The translations under genes were made by a program, and so were the position numbers. From contig NEEC01000030.1 of assembly GCA_002189035.1 (NCBI GenBank), positions 62,001 through 126,000 on the forward strand: a stretch of 64,000 bases of DNA, read 5' to 3'. Shown here piece by piece: positions 61,555 through 64,000 of the stretch. Under the pieces are notes generated by a model. The model had not been told where the DNA came from, ran no database searches, and saw only the letters and a program-made list of their open reading frames with translations. Within the stretch, counting starts at the first letter, position 1. Every line of letters starts with the position of its first letter. Source of the DNA: Utricularia gibba. Lineage: Eukaryota > Streptophyta > Magnoliopsida > Lamiales > Lentibulariaceae.

Positions 61555-62530
61555 GAATGGCTGAACCTGGAAGATCCTGAATGAATTAGATGTTGATGAT
61601 CACACTTACAGGGATCTATGCTTCAGATTTCCAAAGGATGGAGCAAGTAGGCTTAAACCAACAATGATTAATGTCTTGACTAAGTTCTATGGCAAGATTG
61701 GAGAGAATCCCCATGAGCATCTAAATAATATGACAGTGATATGTACTTCGTTCAAAGGAGCTGGAATGACTGAAGATTCAATCTGTTTGAGAGCCTTCTA
61801 ATTTAATTTAAAAGGAGGAGCTAAAGCGTGGTTCAACTCACTAAGGCATTGAAGCATCAAAGATTGAGCTAGAATGAAGAAAGTGTTTTTGAGCAAATAT
61901 TTGCAAGCTTTCAAGGCTAAGGGGATAAGAAAAGAGATTAGTGATGTTGAACCATCTCAACCCAAGCAAAACCCAAATTCTAGTGGAGAGTCGAATATTA
62001 GTGCCATGACTTCGAGGAATGGAAAAGAGAAAACTGGACGAGAATTGGTCTAAACTAAGACTAAGGATAACGAGATAGATGATTACGAAGTTGTCATGCA
62101 AAGTGAAAACGAAGTTTAAGTACTTCTAGAACCTATCATGGTGAAGGTGACCCAACCTCCTTTTCCAGGAAGGCTGAAGTTGAGAGAAGAGCAAAACGAA
62201 AAGGAGAAAATGTTTAAAGCATTGGGAAACACGAAGTTGAATTTAACCCTCTTGGAGTATATTAATCTTGTGCCAAAGAGTGTTAAATATTTGAAGTAGC
62301 TATGTATGTCTAAACCCAAGCTCAAAGAGAAGGGAAAGGTGAGATTGAGTGAAAGGTGCTCAGTGCTTCTCACATGTACGTTTGTGCATCAAAAGAGCTA
62401 TGTTAGACATTGGTGCTTCTATAAATATCATGCCAAATTCTGTCTATCACTTAAGTTGGGACCTTTGCAAACATCGGGTGTGTAAATTGAATTGGCAAAC
62501 ATCGGGTGTGTAAATTGAATTGATTTCTCC
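61555..62530 (+). pseudogene. Athila gag-protease
   Basis: Gag text IGENPHEHLNNMTVICTSFKGAGMTEDS and LKGGAKAWFNSL (61690-61845) is broken by TAA at 61801-61803 and several later stops. The protease motif LDIGASINIMPNSVYHL lies at about 62405-62455. A 28-bp unit starting GCAAACATCGGGTG is tandemly doubled at 62467-62494 and 62495-62522, which shifts the frame. Confidence 0.8.
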
Positions 62531-63131
62531 CAAAGACTTGGTGGAGGATGTTTTAGTGAAAACTGAGCACTTGGTATTATTAATGTGAAGATGGTTTATA
62601 TGGTGAGCATGTCCATTAGAGGATCAAAGGACATGACAATCATCTCAGGGAGACCATTTTTGAGCACTTCAAACGCTATCATTATGTGAAGATGGTGACG
62701 ATTGAGCTTTCTTTTGATGAAGACAAAATCACACTCGACATGAAGAATGCGAAAATTATCCCATTGATTTTGAGAGCATTTGTGTAGTAGATATGATGTA
62801 TGGACTCATTGAGGAGACTTGGAAAAAGAAATTTAGGAAAAAGAAGAGGCTCATGAAGAATCTCTACTTGCGAAACTAGAAGGTGAAGAAAAATTTGATC
62901 AACTGAACGTGGTGCAAGCCAAGACTCAAGAAGAGAGGTTAGTTGAATCGAAACCATTGCCTACTCATTTAAAATATGTTTTTCTTGATGCAGAGTTCAT
63001 GAACCCTGTTTTCATTTCCATTGGTCTAAGCTTAGACCAAGAGTCACGACTTCTCGAAGTGCTGAACAGAAACAGAAGGCAGTAGATTGGATGCTTGATG
63101 ACATTGAAGGGATATATGCTCATCCATATAC

Positions 63132-64000
63132 ATGCACAAAATTTTTCTACAGGATGGAGCTAAACTAGTTCATCAACCTCAAAGACACCTCAACCCAAAC
63201 ATGATGGAGGTGGTAAGAAAAGAAATTATTAAACTTAATGATGCAGGGATTATTTACTCTATCACAGATAATGAATATCTGAGCCCCATTCATGTTGTGC
63301 CAAAAAAGACTGAGATGACTATGGTGGAAAATGAGAGAGGCAAACTTGTTCCACAAAGGGTGCAAAATGGATGGCGCGTTTACATATATTACCAAAAATT
63401 AAATGAAGTGACAAAGAAAGACCATTATCCTTTGTCTTTTATTGATTAGATGATGGAAAAATTGGTTAGAAAATCATTTTATTGTTTTTTGGATGGATAT
63501 TCTAGATATAATCAAGCTCTTATTTTAGGACATGAACAAGATAAGACAGCCTTCATGTACTCATTTGGAACTTATGCTTATAGGAGGACGCCTTTCGAAT
63601 TGTGTAATGCCCCAGCTACATTTCAGAGGTGCATGACTAGTATTTTCTCCAATTTCAGTGAGGATTTTATTGAAATATTTATGGATTGAAAAGAACCTGG
63701 TTTTAAATTCTGAAAAATGTCATTTTATGGTGGACTATGAAATTGTTTTAGGGCATGTGATTTCTAAAAAGGGAATTGAAGTGGATAAAGCGAAAATTGA
63801 GATTATGTCTAAGCTTCCTTATCCTATTTATATAAAAGGTATTAGATCATTTTTAGGACATGATTGTTTTTATATGAGATTTATTAAGAATTTTTCAAAA
63901 ATTGCTTTACCTCTTAGTAGGTTGTTGCATCATGATGTAGCCTTTGATTTTGATGATTCATGTAAGTATACTTTTAATTCTTTGAAAAAGGCTATTACTA
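63132..64000 (+). pseudogene. Athila reverse transcriptase, partial
   Basis: Two frames, 63132-63449 and 63450-63689, separated by TAG at 63447-63449 (FID-stop-MMEKL, where Gln is usual). RT then reads to IEIFMD and jumps to NLVLNSEKCHFMV at about 63700. The stretch normally between them, including the second Asp of the catalytic pair, is missing. After that the connection region (VISKKGIEVDKAKIE, RSFLGHDCFYMRFIKNFSKIALPL) runs to the window end. Confidence 0.85.

Larger units (their letters stand above)
61368..64000 (+). mobile_element. Athila-lineage Ty3/gypsy element, internal region, cut by window end
   Basis: PBS, gag, protease and RT follow in order on the plus strand. The RT text (FIDQMMEKL-like, FYCFLDGYSRYNQ, ATFQRCMTSIFS) is typical of the Athila lineage. 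Many stops make it an old, dead copy. It continues past 64000. Confidence 0.85.

Noticed and set aside
1-64000. CRISPR arrays, phage-defence or biosynthetic clusters, tRNA or rRNA genes
   Set aside because: None seen. tRNA-like strings are retroelement primer-binding sites.

Overview
The window is nuclear DNA of a flowering plant, most likely a eudicot. Genes have short introns with GT/AG borders, there is a plastid-type 3-phosphoglycerate dehydrogenase, and more than three quarters of the sequence is nested LTR retrotransposon (Ty3/gypsy of at least three families, including Tat-like and Athila-like, and Ty1/copia). No bacterial features, CRISPR array or rRNA/tRNA genes were seen.

Layout. 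1-3.2 kb: a decayed fragment of a plant VPS13-like gene (+) with several stops and frameshifts. 3.3-7.0 kb: an LTR-less remnant of a Tat-type gypsy element. 7.0-10.13 kb: patchwork of a gypsy 'B' fragment and a chimeric copia fragment. 10.13-45.80 kb: a very large inverted duplication. Its left arm (10130-23507) and right arm (32479-45804) read as reverse complements. Across most of their length position x pairs with 55934-x, and only a handful of differences are visible. Each arm carries, from outside in: the last 122 bp of a PGDH gene, a complete SLX9-like ribosome-biogenesis gene, a probable solo LTR, gypsy 'D' remnants, a copia LTR remnant, a gypsy 'B' element and part of a gypsy 'C' element. 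The spacer (23508-32478) is asymmetric: the gag half and LTR of gypsy C, a copia fragment, and an almost intact copia element (27149-32457) whose two 325-bp LTRs are identical.

45.5-49.2 kb is the only ordinary gene island. SLX9 (+) is tail-to-tail with PGDH (-), and a SASA-type carbohydrate esterase gene (-) lies just upstream of PGDH on the same strand. PGDH starts plastid serine synthesis; SLX9 acts in nucleolar 40S maturation; the esterase is a predicted acetylesterase. No functional link between them is apparent.

49.6-59.7 kb: a full-length Tat-lineage element (minus strand) with 5-bp target duplications TACTC. It carries a second, archaeal-type RNase H and a spliced-looking antisense ORF between integrase and the 3' LTR. 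59.7-64.0 kb: AT-rich DNA, then an Athila-type element with PBS, gag, protease and RT, cut by the window end.

Relative ages by eye: gypsy B LTRs differ at roughly 9% of sites, Tat LTRs at about 4%, copia LTRs at 0, and the duplication arms at almost none. The inverted duplication therefore looks very recent, recently homogenised, or an assembly product. This is the main observation of the window. I did not find a convincing new functional system; the novelty is structural.
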